64,000 nt of DNA from an uncultured Bacilli bacterium (GTDB lineage Bacteria; Bacillota_I; Bacilli_A; RF39; UBA660): contig CANRPF010000003.1 of assembly GCA_947632375.1 (NCBI GenBank), forward strand, positions 33,099 to 97,098, given 5' to 3'. Position 1 is the stretch's first letter, and the number at the start of each line of letters is the position of its first letter. A program made the position numbers and the translations under genes. The notes beneath the pieces were generated by a model. The model saw only the letters and a program-made list of their open reading frames with translations, was not told where the DNA came from and did not search any database. Below, piece after piece: positions 51,469-61,875 of the stretch.

Positions 51469-51714
51469 ATGAAAGAAGCAAGTGGAGAATTAAGTGTAAC
51501 AGCAATTACTGTAATAGCAATCGCTGCAATTGCAACATTATTCATGGTATTAATTTATCCAAGAATTAAAAATCAAATAGTAAGTGGAGCAAATTGTTCG
51601 GCAGCATTTGCTTGTAAAGATATTTCAGGAACAAATACTAGAAGTTGTTTATATTATACTAATGAAAATGGTAGTACTGCTAGTGTTGTTTGTCCAAAAC
51701 AAGATGATGTTTAG
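51469..51714 (+). CDS. Small pilin-like protein (Flp/class-III-like)
   Basis: MKEASGELSVTAITVIAIAAIATLFMVLIYPRIKNQI then short Cys-containing domain. Confidence 0.5.
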   Translation: MKEASGELSVTAITVIAIAAIATLFMVLIYPRIKNQIVSGANCSAAFACKDISGTNTRSCLYYTNENGSTASVVCPKQDDV

Positions 51715-51755
51715 TATTATTTAAAAAATTAATTAAGAAGGAAAGGAAGACATAA

Positions 51756-52244
51756 ATGAGAGAATCTATAGGAGCAACTTGGTTGTTAGGTTTAGTTATC
51801 GCATTTATAATATTCTTTTCTTCTTTTTTAGCTTTATCAGTAAATTATAGTAAAGCATTCAATGTTAAGAATAATATTGTAGACTTTGTGGAAAAATATG
51901 AAGGTAATACTTGTGAAACTAGAAAGGCTATAGGAGAATATTTATATGATGTCGGCTATCTTGTAGCAGGAAATTGTCCTACTGAAAAAGACGATGATGG
52001 TAACGTTATTAGGACATATAAAGGATATGGAACTGATGGAAACGAGACTAGTGGCAAAGCATATTATTGTATTTCTGAAGAAGCACATGAAGATGATAAT
52101 GGCCTTAAAAAAACTTGGTTTAGTGTCATAGTATTTTTTAAAGTTGATTTACCAATTATAGGTGATTTAACTACATTTAGAATAAAAGGGGAAACTGAAT
52201 CAATATATTTCCCTGGTGAGGATGCTCATCCAGGTGCATGTTAA
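51756..52244 (+). CDS. TadE-like pseudopilin/membrane protein
   Basis: MRESIGATWLLGLVIAFIIFFSSFLALSVNYSKAFNVKNNIVDFVE: short cytosolic N-terminus, one TM, extracellular Cys-containing domain. Confidence 0.5.
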   Translation: MRESIGATWLLGLVIAFIIFFSSFLALSVNYSKAFNVKNNIVDFVEKYEGNTCETRKAIGEYLYDVGYLVAGNCPTEKDDDGNVIRTYKGYGTDGNETSGKAYYCISEEAHEDDNGLKKTWFSVIVFFKVDLPIIGDLTTFRIKGETESIYFPGEDAHPGAC

Positions 52245-52257
52245 TAGGAGATAAAGT

Positions 52258-53304
52258 ATGAATGTAATAATTGCAAATGAAAGAAATCAAGAGTTAAGTT
52301 CATTAACAATTGATGTAATAAAAAAAGTTGAAGGTGTTTACCCTGTTAATGAATTAGTTGCAATGTTCACTAATTTTTTCTTTAATAAGATGATTTTGGA
52401 CATTACTTCTATAAAAGACTATAATGATTATAGAAATTTAAAACAGTTTTTTCAAACAATAGATGTAAGTAAAGTAATTCTATATTTAGCTGATAATAGT
52501 GCATGTAATTCTAAAGAATTTATTTCAAATTTAATAACTCTTGGTGTTTATAATTTTACTAATAATTTTTCAGAGATAATGACTTTATATGAACATCCAA
52601 GAACTTACTCTGAAGTTAGTCATTTACAAATTACTAAGAGTTCTTATGAAATAAATGCTCAAATAGATGCATCAGAACAAAAAGAAGAAAAAGAATTTGT
52701 TTTTGCAGAGGCTGAGGCACCAGCTAATTATGCAGGTGATAAAAGAGTTATTGGTGTTATTAATTTAACAGAGCATGCTGGAGCAACTACTTTAGTTGTA
52801 CAAATGGTTAAACAATTAAATTTATATTATAATGCGATTGGTATTGAAATGAATAAACAGGACTTTGTTTTTTTTGATACAGAGAATATTTATTCTTGTA
52901 CTTCAAAAGATGACGCTATAAAGAAAATTAATAGCTCTGGTGATATAGATGCTGTAATAATTGATTTGAATAATATGGATCCTGAAGGATTTTGTTCTGA
53001 TGTAATATATTTAATGGAACCAGGTACTATAAAGATGACAAAATTAATTAAAAAGAATGGAAAGATATTTGAAGAATTATCTGGACAGAAATTAATTTTG
53101 AATAGAGCTAATTTAGATGATAATGAAGTAAGTGAATTTGAGGTGGAAAGCCATACTAAGATATTCTGTGTTGTTTCTAATTTTAGAGATAATTTAGAAA
53201 GAGTTATAAGTGTTGATAAATTGCTTTCTAAACTAGGATATCGTAAATGTGGCAGAAGCGGAGCTGATGCTTCAATTAAAAAGCATGGTTTTTTTAAAAA
53301 ATAA
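52258..53304 (+). CDS. TadZ/CpaE-like protein (pseudo-receiver + degenerate MinD/ParA ATPase)
   Basis: N-terminal receiver-like half; VIGVINLTEHAGATTLVVQMVKQL in Walker A position; VFFDTENIY; DAVIIDLNNMD. Confidence 0.6.
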   Translation: MNVIIANERNQELSSLTIDVIKKVEGVYPVNELVAMFTNFFFNKMILDITSIKDYNDYRNLKQFFQTIDVSKVILYLADNSACNSKEFISNLITLGVYNFTNNFSEIMTLYEHPRTYSEVSHLQITKSSYEINAQIDASEQKEEKEFVFAEAEAPANYAGDKRVIGVINLTEHAGATTLVVQMVKQLNLYYNAIGIEMNKQDFVFFDTENIYSCTSKDDAIKKINSSGDIDAVIIDLNNMDPEGFCSDVIYLMEPGTIKMTKLIKKNGKIFEELSGQKLILNRANLDDNEVSEFEVESHTKIFCVVSNFRDNLERVISVDKLLSKLGYRKCGRSGADASIKKHGFFKK

Positions 53305-53418
53305 TTATAGTGATAATCAATTTTCACTTTTTTTATAAACTTTTTACATATAGTTTAAAATTGTATTGACATTATTTTATATTTTTTTTAAAATAATAGT
53401 AGAAAGAAGAGGTTTTTT

Positions 53419-53799
53419 ATGAATATATTAACTTTAGGATCAGGAATAACAGATTTTTGTCAAAAGATGGCTAATGTTGTTCAATTGATAGGATATATTT
53501 TGTTAGTATTTAAAATAGCAATACCATTAATTATTATTGCATTAGGTATGTTTGATTTTGGTAAAGCTGTTGTTGCAGAAAAAGAAGATGAAGTTAAGAA
53601 ACAAACTAAGAGATTAATTTATAGAATTGTAGCAGGAATTGTTATATTCTTTATTCCTACTATTGTTATGTTTTTATTTGATATAGCAGTAAGTTATGAT
53701 ACTGAAAAAGAAGAAGCTGGATTTGATGTTTGTCAACAATGTATTTTGTCTCCAGGTTCTGCTGAATGCAAGACTAAAGTATCTGCATCAAAAAATTAA
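53419..53799 (+). CDS. VirB2/TrbC-like T4SS pilin-like protein
   Basis: Two TMs with DFGKAVVAEKEDEVKKQTKRL connector; CQQCILSPGSAEC tail similar to the 47352 product. Confidence 0.62.
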   Translation: MNILTLGSGITDFCQKMANVVQLIGYILLVFKIAIPLIIIALGMFDFGKAVVAEKEDEVKKQTKRLIYRIVAGIVIFFIPTIVMFLFDIAVSYDTEKEEAGFDVCQQCILSPGSAECKTKVSASKN

Positions 53800-53880
53800 T
53801 AGAAAACAACCTTTACAGGTTTTTTTTTTTTTGGTATACTTGTGTATGTATACTATACAAATTCTTAGAAGAGGTAATTT

Positions 53881-54231
53881 ATGAAAGGCAAAAAGGTTAT
53901 TAAATATTTGGCTTGTGCTTACTTAGTTATTTTTAGTTTTAATAATTTAGTATTAGCTGATAGTATAGATTGTAAAAGTATGGGTGATTTTAGAACTGAC
54001 ATACAAAATTTATTTAATTTTTTAAAGATAATATTGCCACTATTAGTTATTGTTTTAAGTACTTATGATTTTATTAGAGCAATTACTGCTAAAGATGAAA
54101 AGGATGTAAAAAAGGCATTTCAAAAATTGTTAAAGAGATTTGCGTGTGCTGTTATTTTGTTTATTTTGCCGACAATTTTAAATTTACTTTTAGATCTTCT
54201 TGGTATAGGCAGTAGTGTATGTATAGAGTAG
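53881..54231 (+). CDS. VirB2/TrbC-like T4SS pilin-like protein
   Basis: Signal peptide, two TMs with DFIRAITAKDEKDVKKAFQKLLKRF connector. Confidence 0.62.
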   Translation: MKGKKVIKYLACAYLVIFSFNNLVLADSIDCKSMGDFRTDIQNLFNFLKIILPLLVIVLSTYDFIRAITAKDEKDVKKAFQKLLKRFACAVILFILPTILNLLLDLLGIGSSVCIE

Positions 54232-54241
54232 GAGGACAAAA

Positions 54242-56566
54242 ATGAACTTATTAAGTTTAGGTGGAGTAATAGAAGAATTATTAAACACTTTAGTTTTAGC
54301 GATTTGTCAGCCTATTTATATATTGATTAGTTGGCTTTATCAGCTATATGAAAGAATATGTAGTATTAATTTATTTAGTTCTGAAGTTTTTGAAGAAATA
54401 ACGGGAAGAATTTATGTAATAATGGGAATAGCAATGCTATTTATTTTTGCGTATAATTTGATTTTGATGGTTATTAATCCTGATGATAAAAAGGGTACAG
54501 GAGAAACAGGTAAAGTTGTTAAAAATACTGTTATTTCGTTAATAGTAGTTGTGTTATTGCCTACGATATTTAATTATTTATATATAATTCAAAGTCATGT
54601 TTTGGAATCAAACATAATATCTCAGATTATTTTAGGTACTACAGGTAGTACTTCTGGCACTGATGATTGTGATGCAAATGATTATGAATGTAAGTGTGAT
54701 TATTCTAATTATGATAATTTGGATAAATATAATAATCAGATTAGGTTAAAGTTGTTTGGTATAATTAAGATATTTGATTTTAATTGGGGTACTGATAAAA
54801 CAGACAATTTGAATAAAGCATGTAAAGCTTATAAAAATGATTTGACACCATCGCAAAGAGGAGCTTATTCTGTAGCGCCTACTGTATTTGCTGCTTTTTA
54901 TCATCCTAATGAATTTGATTATGATGATTGTGCAGAGTATATTGTAAATAATGATACTTCTATTATTAATGATTCTACTAAAGAACAAATTTGTGTTAAT
55001 TATTACTATGATGTTAACTTTTCTAGATATTCAGGAAATGTAATACCTATGTTAACGGATACTTATTTAAATAATCAGGTTACTGATAATGATGGAGGAA
55101 TGACGTTCTCTTGGTTCCCAGCAATTATAGCTGGTGGACTTGCGGCATGGATGTTCTGGTGTTATGCATGGGAAGTAGGAGTTCGTGTAGCTAAATTAGG
55201 ATTTTTACAAATGATATCTCCAATAACAGTAATGTTAAGAATTGTGCCAAAACAAGGTGAAAAAATATTTGATGAGTGGTTTAAGAATGTAAAAAGTGCA
55301 TATTTAGATGTATTTATTAGATTGTTTATTATAAATTTTGCATTGTTTGGTATTAGTTTGATTCCAAGCGTTCTTAAAACCATTTGGTCAAGTACAATTA
55401 ATGGCGATGGAGGATTTGTAATAAAATCATTAGCAGCGGCAATATTGATTTTAGGTATAATGAAATTTGCTCAAGAAGCGCCTAAGTTGTTAAAAGATAT
55501 ATTTCAATTATCTGGTAATTTCCCTCTTAGAAGTGTTAAAAAACAAGTTCAAGATAACAAGATGGCAATGGGTATTATTGGAGGAGCAACATCCGCAGTA
55601 AAAACTAGCGTAGGTAATGTAATTCGTACTTATAATGTTGATGATGATAAGGCAAAACCATCTACAGGTGAAGTTATTAGAAGCGGTTTAGGAGGATTTG
55701 GAGCTGGTGCATATAGAGGATTTAAAGAAGGTTATAAATCAAAGGATTTTGATGAATTAGATACTGCAGTAACTAGAGCAAAAGCTACTAATGATGAACA
55801 TTATGCTGCGAGAGCTAGAAGAAGAGAAACTAATAGAGAAATATTTGATGAAAATGGTACTTTAGGTGGAATTGTAGAAATCGCTAAAAACAAGTTTGAT
55901 GATGGAAAAGAGACTGTTGTTTCTTGGGGAGCTCCAGCTACTGATAACGCTAAAAGAAAAGCTAATTCAGAAGTTGAAAGCTATGATAAAACTACTCAAG
56001 AGTATGTTGATAAAAAATCTAAAGCTACAGACTATGAAAGCATGCGTGATAGAATGATTTCTCAATTGAATGATCCAAATGTTGAGTTTGAAAACTTCCC
56101 TTTATTAAAAAGGAATGGATTTACGAATAGTTCAGATATCGCTGATGTTAAAAAGTTCATAAGAGATTATTTTGGACAATTGGCTGATGATACTAGAGCA
56201 GAAACGATTAGAGATTTTGTAAAAGATAAAGATGAAACATTTATTGCAACTGTAGAAAATCTTACTAGAAGTATGGAAAGCAATAAGGATTTCTTAGAAG
56301 GTATTTCTGGAGATAAAGGTATGATTCAAAGACTTGTTGATAAAAATGAAAATAATGTCTTTGATATGAGTGCATTAAGTGAAAGTTGTAGACAAGCATT
56401 TAGTGGCAATTTAGATGATTTTGTTAAAGGATTAAATGATTTTGTTAAATCTGGTGATAAAGTTACTATGGAAGATGCTAAGGCGTTCCAAAAAGCTTTA
56501 TATGAAATATCTAAAGTTACAGGAAGTAATCAACAAAGATTATCTCTTGAACAAAAGAAAAAATAG
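54242..56566 (+). CDS. VirB6/TrbL-like T4SS polytopic membrane protein
   Basis: Multiple TMs in first half, FFPAIIAGG-like core and large hydrophilic C-terminal region; position between VirB2-like and PrgI-like genes. Confidence 0.68.
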   Translation: MNLLSLGGVIEELLNTLVLAICQPIYILISWLYQLYERICSINLFSSEVFEEITGRIYVIMGIAMLFIFAYNLILMVINPDDKKGTGETGKVVKNTVISLIVVVLLPTIFNYLYIIQSHVLESNIISQIILGTTGSTSGTDDCDANDYECKCDYSNYDNLDKYNNQIRLKLFGIIKIFDFNWGTDKTDNLNKACKAYKNDLTPSQRGAYSVAPTVFAAFYHPNEFDYDDCAEYIVNNDTSIINDSTKEQICVNYYYDVNFSRYSGNVIPMLTDTYLNNQVTDNDGGMTFSWFPAIIAGGLAAWMFWCYAWEVGVRVAKLGFLQMISPITVMLRIVPKQGEKIFDEWFKNVKSAYLDVFIRLFIINFALFGISLIPSVLKTIWSSTINGDGGFVIKSLAAAILILGIMKFAQEAPKLLKDIFQLSGNFPLRSVKKQVQDNKMAMGIIGGATSAVKTSVGNVIRTYNVDDDKAKPSTGEVIRSGLGGFGAGAYRGFKEGYKSKDFDELDTAVTRAKATNDEHYAARARRRETNREIFDENGTLGGIVEIAKNKFDDGKETVVSWGAPATDNAKRKANSEVESYDKTTQEYVDKKSKATDYESMRDRMISQLNDPNVEFENFPLLKRNGFTNSSDIADVKKFIRDYFGQLADDTRAETIRDFVKDKDETFIATVENLTRSMESNKDFLEGISGDKGMIQRLVDKNENNVFDMSALSESCRQAFSGNLDDFVKGLNDFVKSGDKVTMEDAKAFQKALYEISKVTGSNQQRLSLEQKKK

Positions 56567-56577
56567 GAGGAATATAA

Positions 56578-56898
56578 ATGAACAACAATCAATATTTAAT
56601 ACCTGCTAACTCGAAGAAGTCTATGTTGATTTTAGGCTTCTTCAATGTAACAGATTTGATTATATTTATTACAGGTTGCATAATAACGTTTATACTATTA
56701 ATGTTAATAAAGACGAATTCTTTGAAAGAAGCATTCTTCATTATTACCCCTGCATTAATTAGTGCGTTTCTAGTAATGCCTGTACCAAATCATCATAATA
56801 TAAGGACTTTTATAAAAAACGTTTATCAATATTTTAGTAATGAAAGAGTATATAAGTGGAAAGGTTGGTGTATAAGAAATGGCGAAAAACAAAAGTAA
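56578..56898 (+). CDS. PrgI/VirB3-like T4SS inner membrane protein
   Basis: Two TMs then PVPNHHNIRTFIKNVYQYFSNERVYKWKGW, a PrgI-like tail. Confidence 0.75.
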   Translation: MNNNQYLIPANSKKSMLILGFFNVTDLIIFITGCIITFILLMLIKTNSLKEAFFIITPALISAFLVMPVPNHHNIRTFIKNVYQYFSNERVYKWKGWCIRNGEKQK

Positions 56899-57439
56899 TA
56901 CAAAATATACTGAAGATTGGGTTCCAATAAAAGGTATAAAAAATGGTATGATTCAATTAGAAAGTAATTATTTTGTTACAGGTATTCGTGTAGAACCAAA
57001 AAATATTTTTATTCTAGATTATCAAGAACAAAATAATATAATATTTAGTTTTAGAAATTTTTATAATGTAATTGACTATGAATTTTGGTTAGTTGTTTGT
57101 GATAGACCTGTAGATATAAATATGTATTTAGCACAATTGCAATTAATGTATTCTAATGCATCTACTCAACAAATAAGAAAGGTTATAAAGCAAGATATTG
57201 ATAAAGGAGAAGCATTTAGAAGTACTGCAGTTAATGCCGTTGATACAGAATATTACATTTTGTTTAGAGATAAAAAAACAGAAGTATTACAGAAAAGAGT
57301 TCATACATTAATAAGTAATTTAGCAACATGTGGTTTAAACTCTAGACAAGTTACTGATGATGATTTAAGAGTAATTTTAGATAGTTTCTTTAATGGAAAT
57401 GTAAAAACTGAGTTTGGGACGGTGATGAGTAGTGTCTAG
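56879..57439 (+). CDS. TraC-like/VirB4 N-terminal domain as separate protein
   Basis: VPIKGIKNGMIQLESNYFVTGIRVEPKNIFILDYQEQNNIIFSFRNFYN; overlaps both neighbours. Confidence 0.7.
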   Translation: MAKNKSNTKYTEDWVPIKGIKNGMIQLESNYFVTGIRVEPKNIFILDYQEQNNIIFSFRNFYNVIDYEFWLVVCDRPVDINMYLAQLQLMYSNASTQQIRKVIKQDIDKGEAFRSTAVNAVDTEYYILFRDKKTEVLQKRVHTLISNLATCGLNSRQVTDDDLRVILDSFFNGNVKTEFGTVMSSV

Positions 57440-59234
57440 TACATTTAAAAGTGAAATAGCCCCTAAGGGAATAGATTTTGATTTAAATCAATTTGTAATA
57501 AGTGATAAATTTTGTACTATTTTTACTGTAATTAATTATCCTAAATTAATAGGTCCAGGATTTTTATCTAATATTACTAATTTACCAGGAGTAAAAGTCG
57601 TTGTTAAACATATACCTATTGAATTTTCTACAATGAGTAAGATGATTAATAAAGAAATAGCTGATTTAAAAGAACGTTATCAACATGAAAGAGATAGAAC
57701 AATGCAAGAAAGTATTCGTCAAGATTATGAATCTTTGGAAAGTTTTGTTTCTATGCTTGCAGCTACTCAATCTAGAATATTTGATTTTCAAATGCACATT
57801 ATGTTATCTGCAGATACTAAAGAAGAATTAGAAATGAAAAAGATTCAAACTAGAAATTATTTGGATGCTTTAGGATTAAGAGGTATTCCAATGATGTTTG
57901 AACAAGAAAAAGTTTTGAAATCAATGATACCTATTTTCCCTAAACAAGATATTGAAGAAAGAGTAGGTATTCCAATTCCAAGTCCTACTATAGCAGCAAT
58001 GTATCCATTTGTATTTGATAGTATAAAAGATCCAGGAGGAGAATTTACTGCACCTACATTATTAGGAGTTGATTTCTCTGGTGGTGTTGTTTTATTTAAT
58101 CAATTTTTATATCAAACTAAAAAAGAATTTAATAGAAATAATGCCAATATGATAATTTTGGGTACATCAGGTAGTGGTAAATCAACTGCCGCTAAATTAA
58201 TGTTAAGAACACATATAAGAAATGGTTGTCAATTAATATGTATTGATCCTGAAGGTGAACTTGAGGAAATGACAAAAAACTTTGGTGGAGATTTTATTGA
58301 TTTAGGTAAAGGTGGAAAATTCGGTATAATAAATCCATTAGAAGTTATAGTAGATGCTGATGAAGATGAATTAAAACAAGGATTAGGTTATACAGTATTA
58401 ACTAGAACGTTACAATCATTAAAAGCTTTCTTAAAATATTATAGTCCAGATATTGAAGAAGATGTACTTGCTATGTTTAGTGAAGTAGTTCAAGATACAT
58501 ATAAAAGATTTAATATTGATTTTAATACAGACTTTAGTAATTTTACTTCAAAAGATTATCCTACATTTGATGACGTTTATAGTACTATTAAAGGTAGACT
58601 TTTATCTATGCCTGAAGCAACAAGAGAAAAAGATGTTATGGAACGTCTTGAATTAAAAATAAGACCATTTGTTAAAGAATTAAGATATTATTTTAATGGT
58701 CATACTACTATTACACAAGATAGTGACTTTATGGTATTTAATATAAAAGAATTAATGAATAGTGATGAATCTATAAGAAATGCTTTATTCTTTAATATTT
58801 TAAAATATGCTTGGGGCTTATGTTTAGATCCTTCTGTAAATACAGTATTAATGGTTGATGAAGCTCACGTATTATTAGGTGGAAGAAATGAATTAGGTGC
58901 TGAATTCTTAGCACAAATGCAAAGAAGAAGTAGAAAATATAATACAGGTACTATTATAATTACTCAACAACCTACTGACTTTGCAGCTGAAAATGTTATA
59001 GTTCATGGAAAAGCAATATTTGACAATGCATCATATTACTTAATAATGGGTTTAAAAAAGCAAGCAGTTGAAGATTTAGCTAAGTTAATAGATTTAAATG
59101 ATAATGAAAAAGAAAGTATTAAAAGTTATAGTCAGGGAGAAGCATTATTTGTTTGTGGAAGTCGTCGTATGAGAATTAATGTTATTTTAACTCAAGAAGA
59201 ACTTGATTCATTTGGTAGCGGCGGCGGATTGTAA
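57432..59234 (+). CDS. VirB4-family T4SS ATPase
   Basis: LGTSGSGKSTAAKLMLRTHI Walker A, CIDPEGELEEMTKNFGGDFIDLG, VLMVDEAHVLL, ITQQPTDF. Confidence 0.92.
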   Translation: MSSTFKSEIAPKGIDFDLNQFVISDKFCTIFTVINYPKLIGPGFLSNITNLPGVKVVVKHIPIEFSTMSKMINKEIADLKERYQHERDRTMQESIRQDYESLESFVSMLAATQSRIFDFQMHIMLSADTKEELEMKKIQTRNYLDALGLRGIPMMFEQEKVLKSMIPIFPKQDIEERVGIPIPSPTIAAMYPFVFDSIKDPGGEFTAPTLLGVDFSGGVVLFNQFLYQTKKEFNRNNANMIILGTSGSGKSTAAKLMLRTHIRNGCQLICIDPEGELEEMTKNFGGDFIDLGKGGKFGIINPLEVIVDADEDELKQGLGYTVLTRTLQSLKAFLKYYSPDIEEDVLAMFSEVVQDTYKRFNIDFNTDFSNFTSKDYPTFDDVYSTIKGRLLSMPEATREKDVMERLELKIRPFVKELRYYFNGHTTITQDSDFMVFNIKELMNSDESIRNALFFNILKYAWGLCLDPSVNTVLMVDEAHVLLGGRNELGAEFLAQMQRRSRKYNTGTIIITQQPTDFAAENVIVHGKAIFDNASYYLIMGLKKQAVEDLAKLIDLNDNEKESIKSYSQGEALFVCGSRRMRINVILTQEELDSFGSGGGL

Positions 59235-59248
59235 TAGGATGTGATTGT

Positions 59249-61348
59249 ATGAAAAAGATATATGTTTTTAAAAGATGGGCGATAGTCGCTTGTCTTTTGA
59301 TAACATTTTTTTGTATTAGTATAACTGCTAATGCATCTAGTTTTGCATATTCTGACTTTAATTGGGAAGAATTTTTAGAACAAAATAAAAATTATTGGGT
59401 TCAAGTATGTGAAACCGATGATAAAGAATGTCAAGATGAAATTTTAAAAACTAAAGAAAAATTTTATAAAAGACTTTATAGTTTATTAACTAAGTTTGAA
59501 AATAAAGGTTATAAAATTAATGATAATATTATTATTGAAACAGTATTTTATGGATTAACACCAGATACTTTTAGAGATGAAGGTACTTTAAAAGATGAAT
59601 ACGTTGGTCAAATTCATAAATATGGATATAAAGTAGATGAAGGTAATAAAAAAGAAAGTTATATAGCAAGTACTGATAATGATATTGAAGGAGCTAGAGA
59701 ATACTTTAAAAATGAAACCGATAGTTTAAAGACATTAATGAATGCCATGATTGGTTATTCTCAAGTTTGTTATGGAGTTTCTGCATCAGCTCCAAGAGCA
59801 GTACAAAATGAAAATGGTACTACTTCTTATGTTTGTGATGGCGAAGAGTTTGTGCCAATGAATGGTCAATGTGTAGCGAAAGTAGACATTTTAGAAGCTT
59901 CATTCTTTGATGCTATAGGATTATCTATATTTAGTAGTGAAAATAATGATGATAAATGTAAAGCTTTAACTACTATGTATCCAAGTTATAAATTAGGTGA
60001 AGTAACTGATAATGGTGTAAATGAAGATTTATATTGGAAATTTTTAGAGAATAATATATATTTTGATAATAAGCCTCAATTACAAGATTATTTTGATTTA
60101 GTTTTAAAAAAGACAAATCATAAAAAAATGGAAGAGCTTACTTTAGATGAATATAAAGCTAATAAAGATGATATTATCGACGCCAGAAAAAGAATAATAA
60201 CATATATAAAAGAAGTATTAGATAATTATGGTGATTTTGCTGAAACACCTTCAAGTACTTTCGCAAGTTATGTAGCTGGTAATAACGACTTATATTGGTG
60301 GCCTGTTGGTGGTTCTGAAATTACTAATAATGGTAATATTGCAATGGCAATAGGAACTCCAACTAGTACAAGAATAACTAGTAAGTTTGGTGTAAGAGTT
60401 CACCCTGTCACAGGAAAAGCTGGTTCAATGCATTATGGTGTTGATATAGGTGCTACAGAAGGTGTTGCAAGTGTTATAGCAGCTAAGAGTGGAGTTGTTG
60501 TATATCCACCACAAGGAAATAAAGGAAATTGTGTTAAAGGTGACCAATCTTGTGGAGGTTCTTATGGAAATTATGTAATAATTCAACATAGTGATGGAAA
60601 TTATACATTATATGCGCATATGGCTACTAATTCTTTAAGAGTTGCAGCTGGTGATAGTGTTGTTCAAGGTCAAGTAATTGGTACTGTAGGAAGTACAGGA
60701 CGTTCTACAGGAGGACACGTTCACTTTGAAGTTAGAGTAGGAGGAAATAGTGGCTCTGCTGCTCAAGAACCTTTAAATTTTATTTCTGCTGATAATCCAA
60801 GACCTGTTTCAGCAAGTTCTGTAACAGAAGGTGGAGCTTCTAGTGGATCAAGTAATTTAATTGAATTTATACATAGTTGGGAAGGTACTCCAAAACAAAG
60901 TGGATCAGATTATATTGCATTTGACGATGGATATGGTAATGTAACAATTGGATGGGGAGTTGTTCCTAAATATAATAAAGATAGATTTTTATCATTAGGT
61001 GTTGATCCAAATAGTATTACAGTTGGTTCAAAAGTTTCAAAAAGTGTTGTAGATAGAGTAGAACAAATGGAATTAGATTCTGCACTAAATTCAATTAAAT
61101 CTATGTTATCTAAAGAAGGAATTACTTTACAAGGATATCAGATTGATGCTTTAGTAAGTAGAAAATATAATTATAATGTTAATGGTTTTGCTGATGCTTA
61201 TAAAAAGTATGGAACATCTCAAGCATTATATGATAACTATATGTCTAAGCCAATAACTGCAAGTGGAGTTAGATCTCAAGGTCTTGTTCGTAGAAGAGAA
61301 GCTGAATGGGAATTATTCTCAAAAGGTATCTATAAAATGAATAGTTAG
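59249..61348 (+). CDS. Secreted bifunctional cell-wall hydrolase: M23 peptidase + GH24 lysozyme-like domain (T4SS-associated)
   Basis: HPVTGKAGSMHYGVDIGA...GHVHFEVRV; C-terminal FIHSWEGTPKQSGSDYIAFDDGYGNVTIGWG...LVRRREAEWELFSKG. Confidence 0.88.
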   Translation: MKKIYVFKRWAIVACLLITFFCISITANASSFAYSDFNWEEFLEQNKNYWVQVCETDDKECQDEILKTKEKFYKRLYSLLTKFENKGYKINDNIIIETVFYGLTPDTFRDEGTLKDEYVGQIHKYGYKVDEGNKKESYIASTDNDIEGAREYFKNETDSLKTLMNAMIGYSQVCYGVSASAPRAVQNENGTTSYVCDGEEFVPMNGQCVAKVDILEASFFDAIGLSIFSSENNDDKCKALTTMYPSYKLGEVTDNGVNEDLYWKFLENNIYFDNKPQLQDYFDLVLKKTNHKKMEELTLDEYKANKDDIIDARKRIITYIKEVLDNYGDFAETPSSTFASYVAGNNDLYWWPVGGSEITNNGNIAMAIGTPTSTRITSKFGVRVHPVTGKAGSMHYGVDIGATEGVASVIAAKSGVVVYPPQGNKGNCVKGDQSCGGSYGNYVIIQHSDGNYTLYAHMATNSLRVAAGDSVVQGQVIGTVGSTGRSTGGHVHFEVRVGGNSGSAAQEPLNFISADNPRPVSASSVTEGGASSGSSNLIEFIHSWEGTPKQSGSDYIAFDDGYGNVTIGWGVVPKYNKDRFLSLGVDPNSITVGSKVSKSVVDRVEQMELDSALNSIKSMLSKEGITLQGYQIDALVSRKYNYNVNGFADAYKKYGTSQALYDNYMSKPITASGVRSQGLVRRREAEWELFSKGIYKMNS

Positions 61349-61356
61349 GTGGTTGT

Positions 61357-61875
61357 ATGAAATTAAAACAAAGTGATTATAAATTAATTGGAATTTGTGT
61401 TGTTTTAGTTATAATAAGTTTAGTAATTTTTAGTTTGAAAAATGAAAAAGAAGATAATAAAGATACAAATGATTATTCAAAATATAAATTAGTAACTGAT
61501 TATTCTAGATTTTTTACTGTAAATTCTTGTATATATAAATATATTGTATTTTTAGAAACAGAGGATTTTGATAATTTATTTAAAGTACTTGATAAAGATT
61601 ATGTTGAAAATAATAATTTAAATTCTAATAATATATATAATTATATATCTAAATTAGAAGGTAATAATTCATTTGTTTCTAAAAAAATGTATTCAGAAGA
61701 AATAAGTAGTGACTATATTAGATATTATGTATATGGATATTTATACTTAGATGATTTAGATAGTCCTAAAAAAAGTGGTGAAAATTACTATATAGTAGAT
61801 TTAGATTTAAAAAATGAATTATTTAGTATAACACCTTCTAATGAACAATCATTTAGGGAGGTACAAAATGGATAA
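61357..61875 (+). CDS. VirB8-like bitopic protein
   Basis: One N-terminal TM and ~140-aa extracytoplasmic alpha/beta domain; located within T4SS cluster. Confidence 0.45.
   Translation: MKLKQSDYKLIGICVVLVIISLVIFSLKNEKEDNKDTNDYSKYKLVTDYSRFFTVNSCIYKYIVFLETEDFDNLFKVLDKDYVENNNLNSNNIYNYISKLEGNNSFVSKKMYSEEISSDYIRYYVYGYLYLDDLDSPKKSGENYYIVDLDLKNELFSITPSNEQSFREVQNG

Noticed and set aside
53696-53884. 62-aa plus-strand ORF
   Set aside because: Out-of-frame overlap with the 53419-53799 pilin-like gene and terminator poly-T; low-complexity end.
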